Origin: Candidatus Aminicenantota bacterium
GTDB lineage: Bacteria > Acidobacteriota > Aminicenantia > Aminicenantales > UBA4085
DNA: 64,000 nucleotides
Direction of reading: 5' to 3'
Assembly (NCBI GenBank): GCA_026393895.1
Contig: JAPKZG010000096.1
Span: 1 to 64,000, forward strand
In this document: positions 43,598 to 52,643 of the stretch, one piece after another
How the letters are laid out: every line of letters starts with the position of its first letter
Position numbering within the stretch: the first letter of the stretch is position 1
Made by a program: the position numbers and the translations under genes
Notes under the pieces: generated by a model
The model's database searches: none
What the model saw: only the letters and a program-made list of their open reading frames with translations
What the model was told of the DNA's origin: nothing

Positions 43598-44401
43598 ATG
43601 ATGACCGGGATGTTCGCCCGACAAAAAATGCGCCGCGTCCCGCCGTCTCTTCACACTTTGAAATACGGTTTGGAAAGCATCGAATTTCTCTGGATCCGGG
43701 GATCCGGCCGAAGGCTTCGGATCGAAGTGAATTCGGACGGCCGGGTCCGTGTCTTTTCCCCGGCCGGCGCCGCCCTTGGCCAAATCCTTCCCTTCGTCAC
43801 CGGGAAAGCCGCCTGGATTCTCCGGTCGCGGGAGAAGGTCCGGCACTGCGTGCGGTTGACCTGGCCGTCCTTGCCCCGGGCCGGGGACGAATATTATTGG
43901 GAAGGACGGCTTCTTCGGATGGAGGAAGTCCCCGGCCTTCGTTTTTCCATCCGGATCGAGCCAGAACGTTTTCTCCTTGTTTGCCCTCCGGCCGCCGATT
44001 CCGATCGCCTGGCCCGTCAGGCCGGCCTCCGGGTGCGGGCCGAGGCAGAACGCCTGCTCCGCGATCGTGTAAGAGCGTGTTTATTGACGATTCCGATCCT
44101 GACTCCGGGCAAAGCCCGTCGTGAAGGACTGGCCTCCGGCCTTGCCCCCGGCCTTTCTTCTCCGCAGGTTTCTTTCCGGATGATGAAACGGCGCTGGGGA
44201 AGCTGCGGGCGGGACGGCCGCGTCGTTCTCAACGTCCGGCTGGCCCAACTCCCCGCCGCCTGCGCCGATTACGTGATTCTTCACGAACTCTGCCATCTCC
44301 GCCATCATCATCACGGCCGGGCTTTCGTCGATTTACTCGCCCGCGTCGTTCCGGATTGGAAGAGCCGAAAAAAAGAACTGGAACATTTCGTAATGGTCTG
44401 A
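43598..44401 (+). CDS. YgjP-like zinc metallopeptidase (DUF45/M48 type)
   Basis: A 267-residue protein whose end carries the zinc motif in YVILHELCHLRHHHHGRAFV (HELCH plus a third His) and DWKSRKKELEHF, the pattern of YgjP/DUF45 proteins. The middle MKRRWGSCGRDGRVVLNVRL is the other family signature (RWGSC). The N-terminal part (LRIEVNSDGRVRVFSPAG) is the usual beta region. Three ATGs (43598, 43601, 43610) are possible; none has a strong ribosome binding site. A real protease substrate is not known for the family. Confidence 0.85.
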   Translation: MMTGMFARQKMRRVPPSLHTLKYGLESIEFLWIRGSGRRLRIEVNSDGRVRVFSPAGAALGQILPFVTGKAAWILRSREKVRHCVRLTWPSLPRAGDEYYWEGRLLRMEEVPGLRFSIRIEPERFLLVCPPAADSDRLARQAGLRVRAEAERLLRDRVRACLLTIPILTPGKARREGLASGLAPGLSSPQVSFRMMKRRWGSCGRDGRVVLNVRLAQLPAACADYVILHELCHLRHHHHGRAFVDLLARVVPDWKSRKKELEHFVMV

Positions 44402-44416
44402 TTCCGTTCATCGCGC

Positions 44417-44445
44417 TTGCGCCGATGCGCGTCCTTCGATATGAT
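44417..44445 (+). promoter_or_regulatory. Promoter of the ATP-grasp gene
   Basis: TTGCGC (44417-44422), 17-base spacer, TATGAT (44440-44445). TTGAGGAGGAG provides the ribosome binding site before the ATG at 44478. Confidence 0.5.
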
Positions 44446-44477
44446 GATAACGTCTTTCGACGATCATTGAGGAGGAG

Positions 44478-45548
44478 ATGAGGAGACTTCGGGTCGCGCT
44501 TGTTTACAACGCCTACGCCGATTCGCAGGCCGTTTCGGAAGACGATCAGAGCAGCTCTGAGTATTTGCGGGAGATGATCTTCGGCATCGCCCGGGCGATC
44601 CGCCGGCTCGGGCACAAAGTGACCGTCGTCCCGCTGACCGACGACCTGAATTATCTTCAGCGGCGTCTCCGCCGGCTGAAACCCCACCTGGTCTTCAATC
44701 AATACGACGACGTCGTCCACGGCGCCTTGTATGAAATGCGTGTCGCGGCGTTCATCCGGATGATGGGTTTTCCGATGACCGGTTCGCCGGCCATCGCCCT
44801 TGGCCTCAGCCGCCACAAGTACATGGCGGCCAGCCTGCTGCAGGGCGCCGGGGTTCCCATCCCCGCCGAGACGTCCCTGATCGAACGCGTCGGCGAGCTC
44901 GACAGGCGCGATTGGCATTTTCCCCTCATCGTTCATGCGAGTCAGGAGCATGCGGGAATCGGAATGGACCGCCATTCCGTCGTCACGACGAAAGCGGCCC
45001 TGAAGGACAAGGTTCGCGAAATTCTGAAAACGTATCGTCAGCCCGCGCTCGTCCAGCAGTTCCTCCGGGGGAGGGAATTCAACGTCGGCGTCATCGGCGG
45101 GAGGAAATTACGGATCATGCCCCTGGCCGAGGTCGATTATTCCACCCTGCCCGAGGCGATCCCCCCGATCATGTCCTACGCCGCCAAATGGATCGAGACG
45201 ACGGTGGAATTCCAGCAGACGCGGATTGTTTGTCCGGCCAAGACGAAGCCGGATCTGACCCAGGCCATCGCCGAAACCGCGAAGAAGGCGTTCCGGGTCA
45301 TCGGCGGCTGGGGATACGGCCGGGTCGACATCCGCCTGGACGAGGATGGGCAGCCCCGTGTCCTCGAAGTGAATTGCAATCCTTGTTTGGACAACGACAT
45401 GGGGCTCGCCCGGGCGGCCCGGCGGGCCGGAATCAATTATTCCGGGCTGCTCGGGATCATCATCAAGGCGGCGTTCGAGGGGCCTCCGTTCGACATGAAT
45501 CTCCCCATTTTTGGGGTTCACAAAAATCCGCCGCTCCGCCCGAAGTAG
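44478..45548 (+). CDS. ATP-grasp ligase, D-Ala-D-Ala ligase-like
   Basis: A 356-residue protein of the Ddl-type ATP-grasp group. It has the N-terminal RVALVYNAYADSQAVSEDDQ, LVFNQYDDVVHGALYEMRVA, then FPMTGSPAIALGLSRHKYMA, the ATP-grasp core FPLIVHASQEHAGIGMDRHS, FLRGREFNVGVIGG and the metal-binding GRVDIRLDEDGQPRVLEVNC followed by NPCLDND. In true Ddl enzymes the first loop and the ending (LPGFT, LI) differ, so this is a relative joining an unknown carboxylate and amine. Many such genes make small peptides or modify peptidoglycan. It stands alone. Confidence 0.8.
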   Translation: MRRLRVALVYNAYADSQAVSEDDQSSSEYLREMIFGIARAIRRLGHKVTVVPLTDDLNYLQRRLRRLKPHLVFNQYDDVVHGALYEMRVAAFIRMMGFPMTGSPAIALGLSRHKYMAASLLQGAGVPIPAETSLIERVGELDRRDWHFPLIVHASQEHAGIGMDRHSVVTTKAALKDKVREILKTYRQPALVQQFLRGREFNVGVIGGRKLRIMPLAEVDYSTLPEAIPPIMSYAAKWIETTVEFQQTRIVCPAKTKPDLTQAIAETAKKAFRVIGGWGYGRVDIRLDEDGQPRVLEVNCNPCLDNDMGLARAARRAGINYSGLLGIIIKAAFEGPPFDMNLPIFGVHKNPPLRPK

Positions 45549-45557
45549 TAATAAATC

Positions 45558-45715
45558 GGTGACACAATACCTATTTCCCAATTCTTTTCGATTCCTTCAA
45601 AGACGAGAATTATATTCTCGATAAAAAACAGAAGAATCATTAAATGCAACGCTCCCTTGAATCCCCTGGGAAAACCCGTCTCTGAATACAATAGGGAAAT
45701 AGGTATTGTGTCACC
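45558..45715. repeat. 158-bp element with perfect 22-bp inverted ends (A-type arms)
   Basis: Left end 45558-45579 (GGTGACACAATACCTATTTC+CC) and right end 45694-45715 are exact reverse complements. The 114-base interior is AT-rich and contains the palindrome GAGAATTATATTCTC. It has no coding capacity. The layout is that of a miniature inverted-repeat element or a REP doublet (BIME). Confidence 0.88.
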
Positions 45716-45770
45716 AAAAAATCAGGCCAGCCCTGACTCGCAAATGCTCGTGTAGGGCCAGCCTTGTGCT

Positions 45771-46805
45771 TCAGGCTAGCCTCCCGGTGTAGGCGTAATC
45801 CAGGGCCAGGGCGACGGCCAGGGCGACGATGTCCAGTTCCTTCGCCCGTTTCTTTCCCTGGGGATAACGAAGCTCGAGGGTTTTGGTCCGGCTCTCGAGT
45901 TTGCGCAGGATCGTCTCGGCTTCCTGCTCATCCAGGGACGACCAGCGGACGACCCTGTCCAGGAGTTCCGCCCGGCGGCGGCGGAACAGGTCCACGGCCG
46001 GGACGAGAACCTCCGCCCGTGACGGCGGAAAGACTTCGCGGAGCCGGTCGTCGACATATCCCCGGGCGGCGCGGCGGAAAACATCCGCCTTTTTCCCGTA
46101 ATGTTCGGCCAGGGTCAGGTTCATTTTTTCGATCGGCCGGACCATCTTCCGGCGGAGGTTCTGCGGTTTTTGCCGGCGGATTTCCTTCATCAGGCGGTCG
46201 ATGTATTTGAGTTTGCGCAGGACGGGCCAGCGAAGATACCGGCGCCGCCAGTCGCTGCGGGGCGCAAGCCACACGGCGAAAGTTTCGGCGAAATCCTCAT
46301 CAGGGTGTTTTTGGGCGTACGTGCGGCCGTAGGGGTGGGCGGCGATGTGGCGGACGAATTGGCGGCTGAAGCGGTCCGGCCGGAAGATGTCGTGATACGG
46401 TTTGGTGAACGAGCCGAAGATCTCCTTCCAACTGGATCGTTCCCAGAGCCGGAAGGCGTAATTCATGGCGTGCCCGGCTTCGTGGCGCAGGAGCATCATG
46501 ATCGTCTTCGGGTCCTCGATTTCGCCGTTTTGCTCCTCTTCAAGCCGGGACAGCCGCTGGTCGGCCAGGTAGAAAGGAATTCCGATGACCGGCGTCCGGT
46601 CGGGGCAGCCCCACCCGTCGGTCAGATAAATCCCGGGCTTGAAGATAAAACCCTTGGCCTCGAGCTCCCGGCGCAAACGCTGAACGAACGGCTCGGCCGG
46701 GGATCCTTCGATTTTCAGCCCAAGGTCGGAAATTTTACGGTTCAGCAACTCGAAACGCACAGTCTCCCAGCTTTGAACGAGACTTTTGACATTCGAGGCG
46801 CTCAT
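45771..46805 (-). CDS. Putative zinc-binding metallopeptidase
   Basis: A 344-residue protein with a zincin motif HEAGHAMNYAF at about residues 108-118 and a downstream acidic stretch HPDEDFAETFAVWLAPRSDW that probably gives the third ligand, as in the putative zinc-binding metallopeptidase (Mx) group. The N-terminus has no signal peptide; the C-terminal half is helical and rich in Arg (RRQKPQNLRRKMVRPIEKMN). The start is the ATG at 46805. A GGCCAGCCT/AGGCTAGCC hairpin (45756-45781) overlaps its stop and may end the transcript. Confidence 0.7.
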   Translation of the reverse strand: MSASNVKSLVQSWETVRFELLNRKISDLGLKIEGSPAEPFVQRLRRELEAKGFIFKPGIYLTDGWGCPDRTPVIGIPFYLADQRLSRLEEEQNGEIEDPKTIMMLLRHEAGHAMNYAFRLWERSSWKEIFGSFTKPYHDIFRPDRFSRQFVRHIAAHPYGRTYAQKHPDEDFAETFAVWLAPRSDWRRRYLRWPVLRKLKYIDRLMKEIRRQKPQNLRRKMVRPIEKMNLTLAEHYGKKADVFRRAARGYVDDRLREVFPPSRAEVLVPAVDLFRRRRAELLDRVVRWSSLDEQEAETILRKLESRTKTLELRYPQGKKRAKELDIVALAVALALDYAYTGRLA

Positions 46806-46902
46806 GGGCGGGGGATTTCCTCTCTAATGGCCGGGAGGCCGGCGGCCTCCCTTAGAGCGACAAAATAGGTGGAAAGGGGAAACTTGTCAAGAAGAATTAA
46901 TC

Positions 46903-47128
46903 GGAGACACAATACCTGTTCCCTTCTATAAATTGCCTAACTCGCTCAAAAAACACGATTTAAGTAATGATTGACCTGTCCCTACGATTCACGATATATC
47001 GTGTTTTTTATTTTGGATAGGGCCCCTAATGGCGGCGGCACTTACTCATTCCCCGATTTCCCTTATCTCCGAATTGCCAAATAATTCAAAAAAAACACTT
47101 AAAAATTCGGGAAATGAGTGCTCTGTCC
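46903..47128. repeat. Composite of REP-like half-sites between two genes
   Basis: The 46806-47225 gap holds no gene but several repeat pieces. There is an A-type arm at 46903-46923 (GGAGACACAATACCTGTTCC+C) and a GACCTGTCCC half-site near 46973. AAAAAACACGAT (46949) pairs with ATCGTGTTTTTT (46998), and an imperfect B-type palindrome runs from about 47038 (CACTTACTCATTCCCCGAT) to 47128 (GGGAAATGAGTGCTCTGTCC). It looks like several elements recombined together. A TATAAT at 47176-47181 may be the -10 of the next gene. Confidence 0.7.
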
Positions 47129-47225
47129 CCGAATTAAATTCAGCCAACGCCGTAGAACGTGGCCACGGATTTCGCTATAATCATCCGGTCTCGCTAAAAA
47201 GTCCGAATCCGACGAGGAGGATGAC

Positions 47226-48590
47226 ATGAAAGACGATCCCATCGCTCAAAAACGCCGCGAGTTCCTGAAAGCGACCGCCGCCGCCGGCATGGGTGCGGCT
47301 CTGGCCGGTTTCAAGCCGCTCTTCGGCGATCAACATCAAGCTCCGGGTGAATCCCGGTCCGAATTCAAAGTCGCCCCGATTCCGGCCGTCCGGATCGGTT
47401 TCGTCGGCGTGGGGGGGATGGGTTCGGATCATGTCCAGAACCTGCTCAACATCGATGGGGTTCAGATCAAGGCGATCTGCGACATCGTTCCGGCCAAGGT
47501 CGAGCGGGCCCAGAAATGGGTCGTCGAAGCCGGCCAACCCCAACCGACCGGATATTCGAAGGGCGATCATGATTTCGAGCGGATGTGCGAGACCGAGGAC
47601 CTCGACCTGGTCTTCACCGCGACGCCCTGGGAGTGGCATGTCCCGGTCTGCCTCTCGGCCATGAAAAACGGCAAGCACGCCGCGACCGAAGTCCCCGCGG
47701 CGATGTCTCTCGACGATTGCTGGGCCCTGGTCGAAGCGGCGGAAAAAACCGGCAAACACTGCCAGATGATGGAGAATTGCTGTTACGACCGGATCGAGCT
47801 CATGACCCTGAACCTCGTCCGGCGCGGCGTTCTCGGCGAAGTCCTTCATGCCGAAGCCGGATATCTCCATGACCTGCGCGAAGTCAAATTCTCGAGCGAA
47901 GGGGAGGGGCTCTGGCGTCGCGCCTGGTCCCAGAAGCTCAACGGCAATCTCTATCCGACCCACGGCCTCGGGCCGGTCGCCCAATGCCTCAACATCAACC
48001 GGGGTGACGCATTCGACTTCATCGTCTCCGTGAGCTCCCCGACGCGTGGGCTTCATGAATATGCCATCGAAAAATTCGGCCCGGGCTCAGCTCAGGCCGC
48101 GGAAAAATACGTCCTCGGCGACGTCAACTCCACCCTCATCCGGACCAAACTCGGCAAGACGATCATCCTCATTCACGATACGAACCTCCCCCGGCCGTAC
48201 TCCCGCATCAACCTCGTTCAGGGGACCAAGGGCGTCGCACAGAAATGGCCCGATCGGATCTACATCGAAGGCCTGGCCGCCGAACCCCACGAATGGGACG
48301 ATTTCGAGAAATTCGCGGCCATTTACGAGCACCCGCTCTGGAAGGCGATCGCCTCCAAAGGGGAGGGCCGGGGCCACGGCGGCATGGATTACATCGAGGA
48401 TTTCCGGCTGGTCCACTCGCTTCTCAAGGGCGAGCCGCTGGACCAGGACGTCTACGATGCGGCCGCTTGGAGCGCGATGGTCGGCGCGACCTGCGAAAGC
48501 GTCTCGGCCAAGAGCAAGCCGGTCGAAATCCCGGACTTCACCCGCGGCAAATGGAAGACGAACCCGCCGCTGGGAATCATCACAGCGTAA
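47226..48590 (+). CDS. Tat-exported Gfo/Idh/MocA protein, GH109-like
   Basis: A 454-residue NAD(P)-dependent oxidoreductase-fold protein with a twin-arginine signal (QKRREFLKATAAAGMGAALA). The Rossmann motif is FVGVGGMGSDHVQNLLNIDG. Later it has KNGKHAATEVPAAMSLDDCW, LYPTHGLGPVAQCLNINRGD, and KGEGRGHGGMDYIEDFRLVH then LDQDVYDAAAWSAMVGATCE, which are marks of glycoside hydrolase family 109 (alpha-N-acetylgalactosaminidase acting by a redox route). It would act in the periplasm with cofactor loaded before export. The sugar specificity is inferred from family likeness only. GAGGAGGATGAC is the ribosome binding site. Confidence 0.87.
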   Translation: MKDDPIAQKRREFLKATAAAGMGAALAGFKPLFGDQHQAPGESRSEFKVAPIPAVRIGFVGVGGMGSDHVQNLLNIDGVQIKAICDIVPAKVERAQKWVVEAGQPQPTGYSKGDHDFERMCETEDLDLVFTATPWEWHVPVCLSAMKNGKHAATEVPAAMSLDDCWALVEAAEKTGKHCQMMENCCYDRIELMTLNLVRRGVLGEVLHAEAGYLHDLREVKFSSEGEGLWRRAWSQKLNGNLYPTHGLGPVAQCLNINRGDAFDFIVSVSSPTRGLHEYAIEKFGPGSAQAAEKYVLGDVNSTLIRTKLGKTIILIHDTNLPRPYSRINLVQGTKGVAQKWPDRIYIEGLAAEPHEWDDFEKFAAIYEHPLWKAIASKGEGRGHGGMDYIEDFRLVHSLLKGEPLDQDVYDAAAWSAMVGATCESVSAKSKPVEIPDFTRGKWKTNPPLGIITA

Positions 48591-48702
48591 ATTTTCGGTC
48601 GGTCAGGCCGCCGGATTCCCTCAATCTCCGCCGCCGTCTGATTCGTCTGAGGCGGCCTTCTATTTGCCCCTAATCGGGCGGGGAGCTGGCCCGCGCTCTT
48701 CC

Positions 48703-49206
48703 TCAGTCGAATGTCTTCAGGTCTTTGACGACCTGGAAGAAATCATCGTCAAGGAGCTTGGTCCAGTCGGTTTCCACGATCATTTTGCGGTCGACGGCGA
48801 AATGAAGGCGGGGTTTCCATAACTCGGCGCCGAGGTCGGTGACGAAGACGTCGAAGTAGACGGTGTCGATCTCCTTGACCTTGGCGTATAGTTCCCGAAT
48901 TTTAGGAGCGATATGGGGTCCGAAAGTCTTATCGAAGACTTGTTCTTTATCCAGGTAGTAATGGTAATTGACCGTGACGGCGTCGTCGCCGATTTGAATG
49001 TCGGCGGCTCCCGATATATCCGCGTCGGTTTTACCCAGAACCGTATACAGGGGATCGGCCGATAGGACGGTTGTTGCCATCGGCTTCTCGGTCATTTCCG
49101 AGGCCGGCGCGGGGACCTCTTTCTTACAACCGGCGAGGGCGAATAGCCCGAGTGCCGCCGAACCCGCCAACAGGAAAACAAGAATACGTTTCGGCGCTTT
49201 TATCAT
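48703..49206 (-). CDS. Hypothetical lipoprotein
   Basis: A 167-residue lipoprotein: signal MIKAPKRILVFLLAGSAALG then LFALAGC with Cys27 as the lipid site, followed by a short linker. The mature domain (GAADIQIGDDAVTVNYHYYL, KTFGPHIAPKIRELYAKVKE, IDTVYFDVFVTDLGAELWKP) reads as a mixed alpha/beta domain with no family I can name. A possible minus-strand promoter is TTGACA (49265-49270) with TATAGG 18 bases on. It lies downstream of queA on the same strand, 87 bases away, so it is probably its own unit. Confidence 0.65.
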   Translation of the reverse strand: MIKAPKRILVFLLAGSAALGLFALAGCKKEVPAPASEMTEKPMATTVLSADPLYTVLGKTDADISGAADIQIGDDAVTVNYHYYLDKEQVFDKTFGPHIAPKIRELYAKVKEIDTVYFDVFVTDLGAELWKPRLHFAVDRKMIVETDWTKLLDDDFFQVVKDLKTFD

Positions 49207-49293
49207 TTCCCTATACCTCCTGAATAAATGCGATGGATTACCTATAATCCCAATTCGGACGGCTTGTCAAATTCCCTGTAAACGGCGAAAAAC

Positions 49294-50403
49294 TTACAAA
49301 ATCAACATGCAGTCGCCGTAGGAGAAGAAGCGATATTTTTCCCGAACTGCGTCCTCATACGCTGCCAGAATCAGCTCGCGGCCGGCAAAGGCCGAAGCCA
49401 GCATGAGAAGCGTCGATTGCGGCAAGTGGAAATTCGTTAAAAGCCGGTCGACGACTTTGAATTCAAACCCGGGATAAATAAACATGGACGTTCCCCGCGT
49501 CCCGGGTGAAACGATCGAACGCGCCGCCGCTAATTCCGCTTGGTTTTCCCCGCCGTCCTGTCCGCCCCCCGCTCCTCTTTCTGCGCCTTCCAACCCAACC
49601 CTTGCCGCGCTTTCGAGCGTCCGGACGACCGTCGTCCCGACGGCGACAACCGGCCTTCCCTCCGCTTTGGCCCGCGTCACCGCTCCGGCCGCCTCTTCTG
49701 AAATCGTATAAATCTCCTCCAGCATCCGGTGATCTTCGATTCGTTTCGCCCGCATCGGCTGGAAGGTCGCCAGCCCGACTTGAAGCGTCACCCGGGCCGT
49801 CTTGACGCCCCGTTCGCTCAGGCGCCCCAGCACTTCCGGCGTGAAATGCAGCCCGGCCGTCGGGGCGGCGATCGCCCCTTCCTTCTCGGCGAACAGCGTC
49901 TGATACCGCGCCAAATCCTCCGCCCTCCCCGACGCGTCGTTTTTGGGCCGCTTGATATAAGGAGGGAGCGGAGCGAATCCGATCTCCCGGAGATACCCCA
50001 GCACATCCGGAACGCCGAACCTGAGGACGCGATGCCCCTCGTCCCCCGATTCGACCACGTCGGCCGTCAGCCCGCCGGGGAAATCGACACGGTCGCCGGT
50101 CCGGATCTTCCGGGCCGGCCGGCAAAGAACTTCCCATGTTCCCGGCTCGCGCTGTTTGAACAACAGGAATTCGACGAGCGCGCCGCTCCGATGCCCCCAG
50201 ACCTTTGCCGGGATTACCTTAGTGTCGTTCAGCACCAGCAGACTCGACGCCTCCAAATAATCCGGGAAATCGCGGAACGCCGCATGGCGGAACGTCCCCT
50301 CCTCCCGCCGGACGACCATCATCCGCGAATCGTCGCGGCGTTCGAGCGGTTTCTGGGCGATGAGCTCCGGGGGAAGGTGAAAATCGAAGTCTTTGACCAG
50401 CAT
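49294..50403 (-). CDS. queA: S-adenosylmethionine:tRNA ribosyltransferase-isomerase
   Basis: Makes epoxyqueuosine at tRNA position 34 by moving the ribosyl part of SAM onto the preQ1 base. The 369-residue product starts MLVKDFDFHLPPELIAQKPL (ATG at 50403; a TTG three codons earlier is not needed). It contains LEASSLLVLNDTKVIPAKVW, GAIAAPTAGLHFTPEVLGRL, VTLQVGLATFQPM, AVGTTVVRTLESAA, and the end NFHLPQSTLLMLASAFAG. A low-complexity insert rich in Gly, Glu and Gln (GAERGAGGGQDGGENQAELA) replaces the usual short loop near residue 290. It is the third gene of ruvA-ruvB-queA. Confidence 0.95.
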   Translation of the reverse strand: MLVKDFDFHLPPELIAQKPLERRDDSRMMVVRREEGTFRHAAFRDFPDYLEASSLLVLNDTKVIPAKVWGHRSGALVEFLLFKQREPGTWEVLCRPARKIRTGDRVDFPGGLTADVVESGDEGHRVLRFGVPDVLGYLREIGFAPLPPYIKRPKNDASGRAEDLARYQTLFAEKEGAIAAPTAGLHFTPEVLGRLSERGVKTARVTLQVGLATFQPMRAKRIEDHRMLEEIYTISEEAAGAVTRAKAEGRPVVAVGTTVVRTLESAARVGLEGAERGAGGGQDGGENQAELAAARSIVSPGTRGTSMFIYPGFEFKVVDRLLTNFHLPQSTLLMLASAFAGRELILAAYEDAVREKYRFFSYGDCMLIL

Positions 50404-50439
50404 GGAGCTCAAAATCGCGTCAAGGGGGCCGGCCGTCCT

Positions 50440-51492
50440 TCAGTCTCGGAAGAGTTTTTTCTGGTTCGGGCCGGAGCGGCCATGCCCGGGATGGGGGATG
50501 CCGAGATGATCATAGGCCTTCCGGGTCAGTTTCCGGCCGCGGATCGTCCGTTCGAGGAAGCCGATGCGCATCAGAAAGGGCTCGTAGATGGACTCGATGG
50601 TGTCCTTCTCCTCGTCGATGGCTGCGGCGATGGTCGAAATCCCGACCGGGCCGCCGCCGAAGTTGTCGATGATCATGTGGAGGATTTTCCGGTCGACGTC
50701 GTCCAGGCCCAGGGCATCGACTTCCATCAGGTCGAGGGCTTCGTCGGCCGCGGCCGCGGTGATCACGCCCTTGCCCTTGACGTCGACGTGGTCCCGGACC
50801 CGCCGGAGCAAGCGGTTGGCCCCGCGCGGTGTGCCCCGGGCCCGTTTGGCGATCTGTTCGGCGCCCTTGTCCTCGAGCTTGACCTTGAGGAGAACGGCCG
50901 CTCGGAGCAATATCTTCTTGATGTCGGCGTCTTTGTAGTAATCGAGGCGGTGGATGATCCCGAACCGGCCGCGCAGCGGGGCGGTGATTTTCCCGGCCCG
51001 CGTCGTCGCCCCGACCAGGGTGAACTTTTTTAGCATGAGCTTGTGGCTTCGGGCCGCGGGGCCCTGGCCGATCACGATGTCCAGGCTGAAATCCTCCATG
51101 GCCGAGTACAGAATCTCCTCAATGCTTGGGTGGAGGCGGTGGATTTCGTCGATGAACAGGACTTCCTTGCTCTGCATGTTCGAGAGGATGGCCGAAAGGT
51201 CTCCGGCCCGCTCTATCACCGGCCCCGCCGTGGGCTTAAGGCCGACTCCGAGCTCCTTGGAGAGCAGGTAGGCCAGGATTGTCTTTCCCAGCCCCGGCGG
51301 GCCGTACAAAAGAACGTGATCCAGGTGCTCGCCGCGCTTTTTCGCCGCCTCGATATAGACCTTCAGGTTGGCCTTGATATTTTCCTGGCCGATGAACTCG
51401 GCGAAACTCCGCGGCCGTAAGCTATCCTCGAAAAGCAGGTCCTCCTTGGTCCGGACGGGGTTGAGGACGGCGGAAGTGGCGAGGGGCGGCAT
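50440..51492 (-). CDS. ruvB: Holliday junction branch migration helicase RuvB
   Basis: Hexameric AAA+ motor that drives branch migration with RuvA. The 350-residue product has RPRSFAEFIGQENIKANLKV, Walker A in LLYGPPGLGKTILAYLLSKE, Walker B in LFIDEIHRLHPSIEEILYSA, the sensor GATTRAGKITAPLRGRFGII and the C-terminal winged helix around GPVGISTIAAAIDEEKDTIE. Length is usual. ruvA ends one base before it, and queA follows after 36 bases. This order is widely conserved. Confidence 0.97.
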   Translation of the reverse strand: MPPLATSAVLNPVRTKEDLLFEDSLRPRSFAEFIGQENIKANLKVYIEAAKKRGEHLDHVLLYGPPGLGKTILAYLLSKELGVGLKPTAGPVIERAGDLSAILSNMQSKEVLFIDEIHRLHPSIEEILYSAMEDFSLDIVIGQGPAARSHKLMLKKFTLVGATTRAGKITAPLRGRFGIIHRLDYYKDADIKKILLRAAVLLKVKLEDKGAEQIAKRARGTPRGANRLLRRVRDHVDVKGKGVITAAAADEALDLMEVDALGLDDVDRKILHMIIDNFGGGPVGISTIAAAIDEEKDTIESIYEPFLMRIGFLERTIRGRKLTRKAYDHLGIPHPGHGRSGPNQKKLFRD

Positions 51493-51493
51493 G

Positions 51494-52078
51494 TCAGACC
51501 TTGGAGAGCGCCTTCAGGCAGGCGCGGAGTTGGCGTTCAAAATCCTCGCCTTTTTGGGACTTGATGATTTCGTCGACGACGGGCTCGATCTCCTTGCGGC
51601 GGAAGCCCATGTTGAGCAGGGCCGAGACGAGGTCCTCGGTCTCCTTCGAACTTTGAGCTTTGAGGACCTTTTCCTTTTTGTCGATTTTGTCGGCCAGCTC
51701 CATCGCGATCCGGAGGGCCGTCTTCTTGCCGATCCCGGGCACCATCGCGATCCGGGCGACGTCGCTTGTCCGGACGGCCTCGGCCAGCGTTTCCGTGTCC
51801 ATCCCCGAAAGGACGGCGATGGCCAGCTTCGGCCCGATCCCGGAGATCGAGATGAGCTTGAGGAAGAGTTCTTTTTCGTCGAGCGTTAGAAAGCCGAAAA
51901 GCGAAAGCGCATTGTCCGTGAGGTGGGTGTGGATGAACAGCTCGACGCGCTCGCCCTCCTCGCCGACCTTGAAGAACGTGGAAAGGGGGATGGCCGCCGC
52001 GTACCCGACGCCGCCGCAATCGACGACGATTTGGGCCGGGGATTTCTTGAGGATGACGCCTTTCAGATGCGCGATCAT
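51494..52078 (-). CDS. ruvA: Holliday junction DNA helicase subunit RuvA
   Basis: Tetrameric Holliday-junction binder that loads RuvB. The 194-residue product has the N-terminal OB domain (MIAHLKGVILKKSPAQIVVD, CGGVGYAAAIP), the two helix-hairpin-helix motifs (LISISGIGPKLAIAVLSGMD and IAMVPGIGKKTALRIAMELA) and the C-terminal domain III (LVSALLNMGFRRKEIEPVVD). Length is usual. The start at 52078 is the first ATG. A palindromic element lies 40 bases upstream. Confidence 0.96.
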   Translation of the reverse strand: MIAHLKGVILKKSPAQIVVDCGGVGYAAAIPLSTFFKVGEEGERVELFIHTHLTDNALSLFGFLTLDEKELFLKLISISGIGPKLAIAVLSGMDTETLAEAVRTSDVARIAMVPGIGKKTALRIAMELADKIDKKEKVLKAQSSKETEDLVSALLNMGFRRKEIEPVVDEIIKSQKGEDFERQLRACLKALSKV

Positions 52079-52117
52079 ATGCTCTGGATTGTAGACTAAA
52101 CGGCGGCCGAAATCAAA

Positions 52118-52172
52118 GAAATCAGGGACATGTTCGGAATTCGCTTCGAATTCCGTACGTGTACCCGATTTC
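52118..52172. repeat. REP-like palindrome, C-type
   Basis: Left arm 52118-52143 (GAAATCAGGGACATGTTCGG, then AATTCG), CTT loop, right arm 52147-52172, an imperfect reverse complement. It begins four bases beyond the stop of the gene at 52176 and 40 bases before ruvA. The left arm is nearly identical to that at 56620. Confidence 0.85.
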
Positions 52173-52175
52173 TTT

Positions 52176-52637
52176 TTATTTATTTTCGAGAACGTCCAAA
52201 TAAGAGGAAAGTTCGAGGGCCCGCTTGCGGACGATGTCGACCCGGTCGGCGGTCTTCATCAACCCGTACATCGTGCCGTCGAGCGGGTCATAGAGCGCGG
52301 CGAGCAGTTTGAATTCCTCGTCCCGGTGCTTCAACCAGGCGACCTGGGCGGCCTTAAGGGCCGGCCGGGAGTCCTCCGGGAGCTTGTTCATGAGTTCCTG
52401 GTACACCCGGTTAAGTTCGGCGTCCCATTTTCCATAAGCCGTCGCCAGGCAAGCGAGCTGCCCGGCGGTGGATTCGTCCTTGGCCGTGCATTCTTCCAAC
52501 CAGGCGTCGATCGGATGTTTGGCCGCGCCGGCCGCCACGTTCTCTTGTTCTTGGGGCGGGCCGGAAATAGCCGCCGTCCCGGCGGCGGCCAGGATAAGGG
52601 CCATGAGAATGATTGAACGGTATTGCGGTCGGCGCAT
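52176..52637 (-). CDS. LprI/DUF1311-family exported protein
   Basis: A 153-residue protein with a signal peptide (SIILMALILAAAGTAAISG) and one lysozyme-inhibitor-LprI-like (DUF1311) domain: two Cys in EECTAKDESTAGQLACLATA, then YGKWDAELNRVYQELMNKLP and LKAAQVAWLKHRDEEFKLLA, with the W, D-LN, Y, Q--W and RD residues of the family. LprI-type proteins inhibit lysozyme in mycobacteria; whether this one does is not known. It lies 6 bases after the barrel-like gene at 52644, so the two probably share a transcript. Confidence 0.78.
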   Translation of the reverse strand: MRRPQYRSIILMALILAAAGTAAISGPPQEQENVAAGAAKHPIDAWLEECTAKDESTAGQLACLATAYGKWDAELNRVYQELMNKLPEDSRPALKAAQVAWLKHRDEEFKLLAALYDPLDGTMYGLMKTADRVDIVRKRALELSSYLDVLENK

Positions 52638-52643
52638 GGTTAT

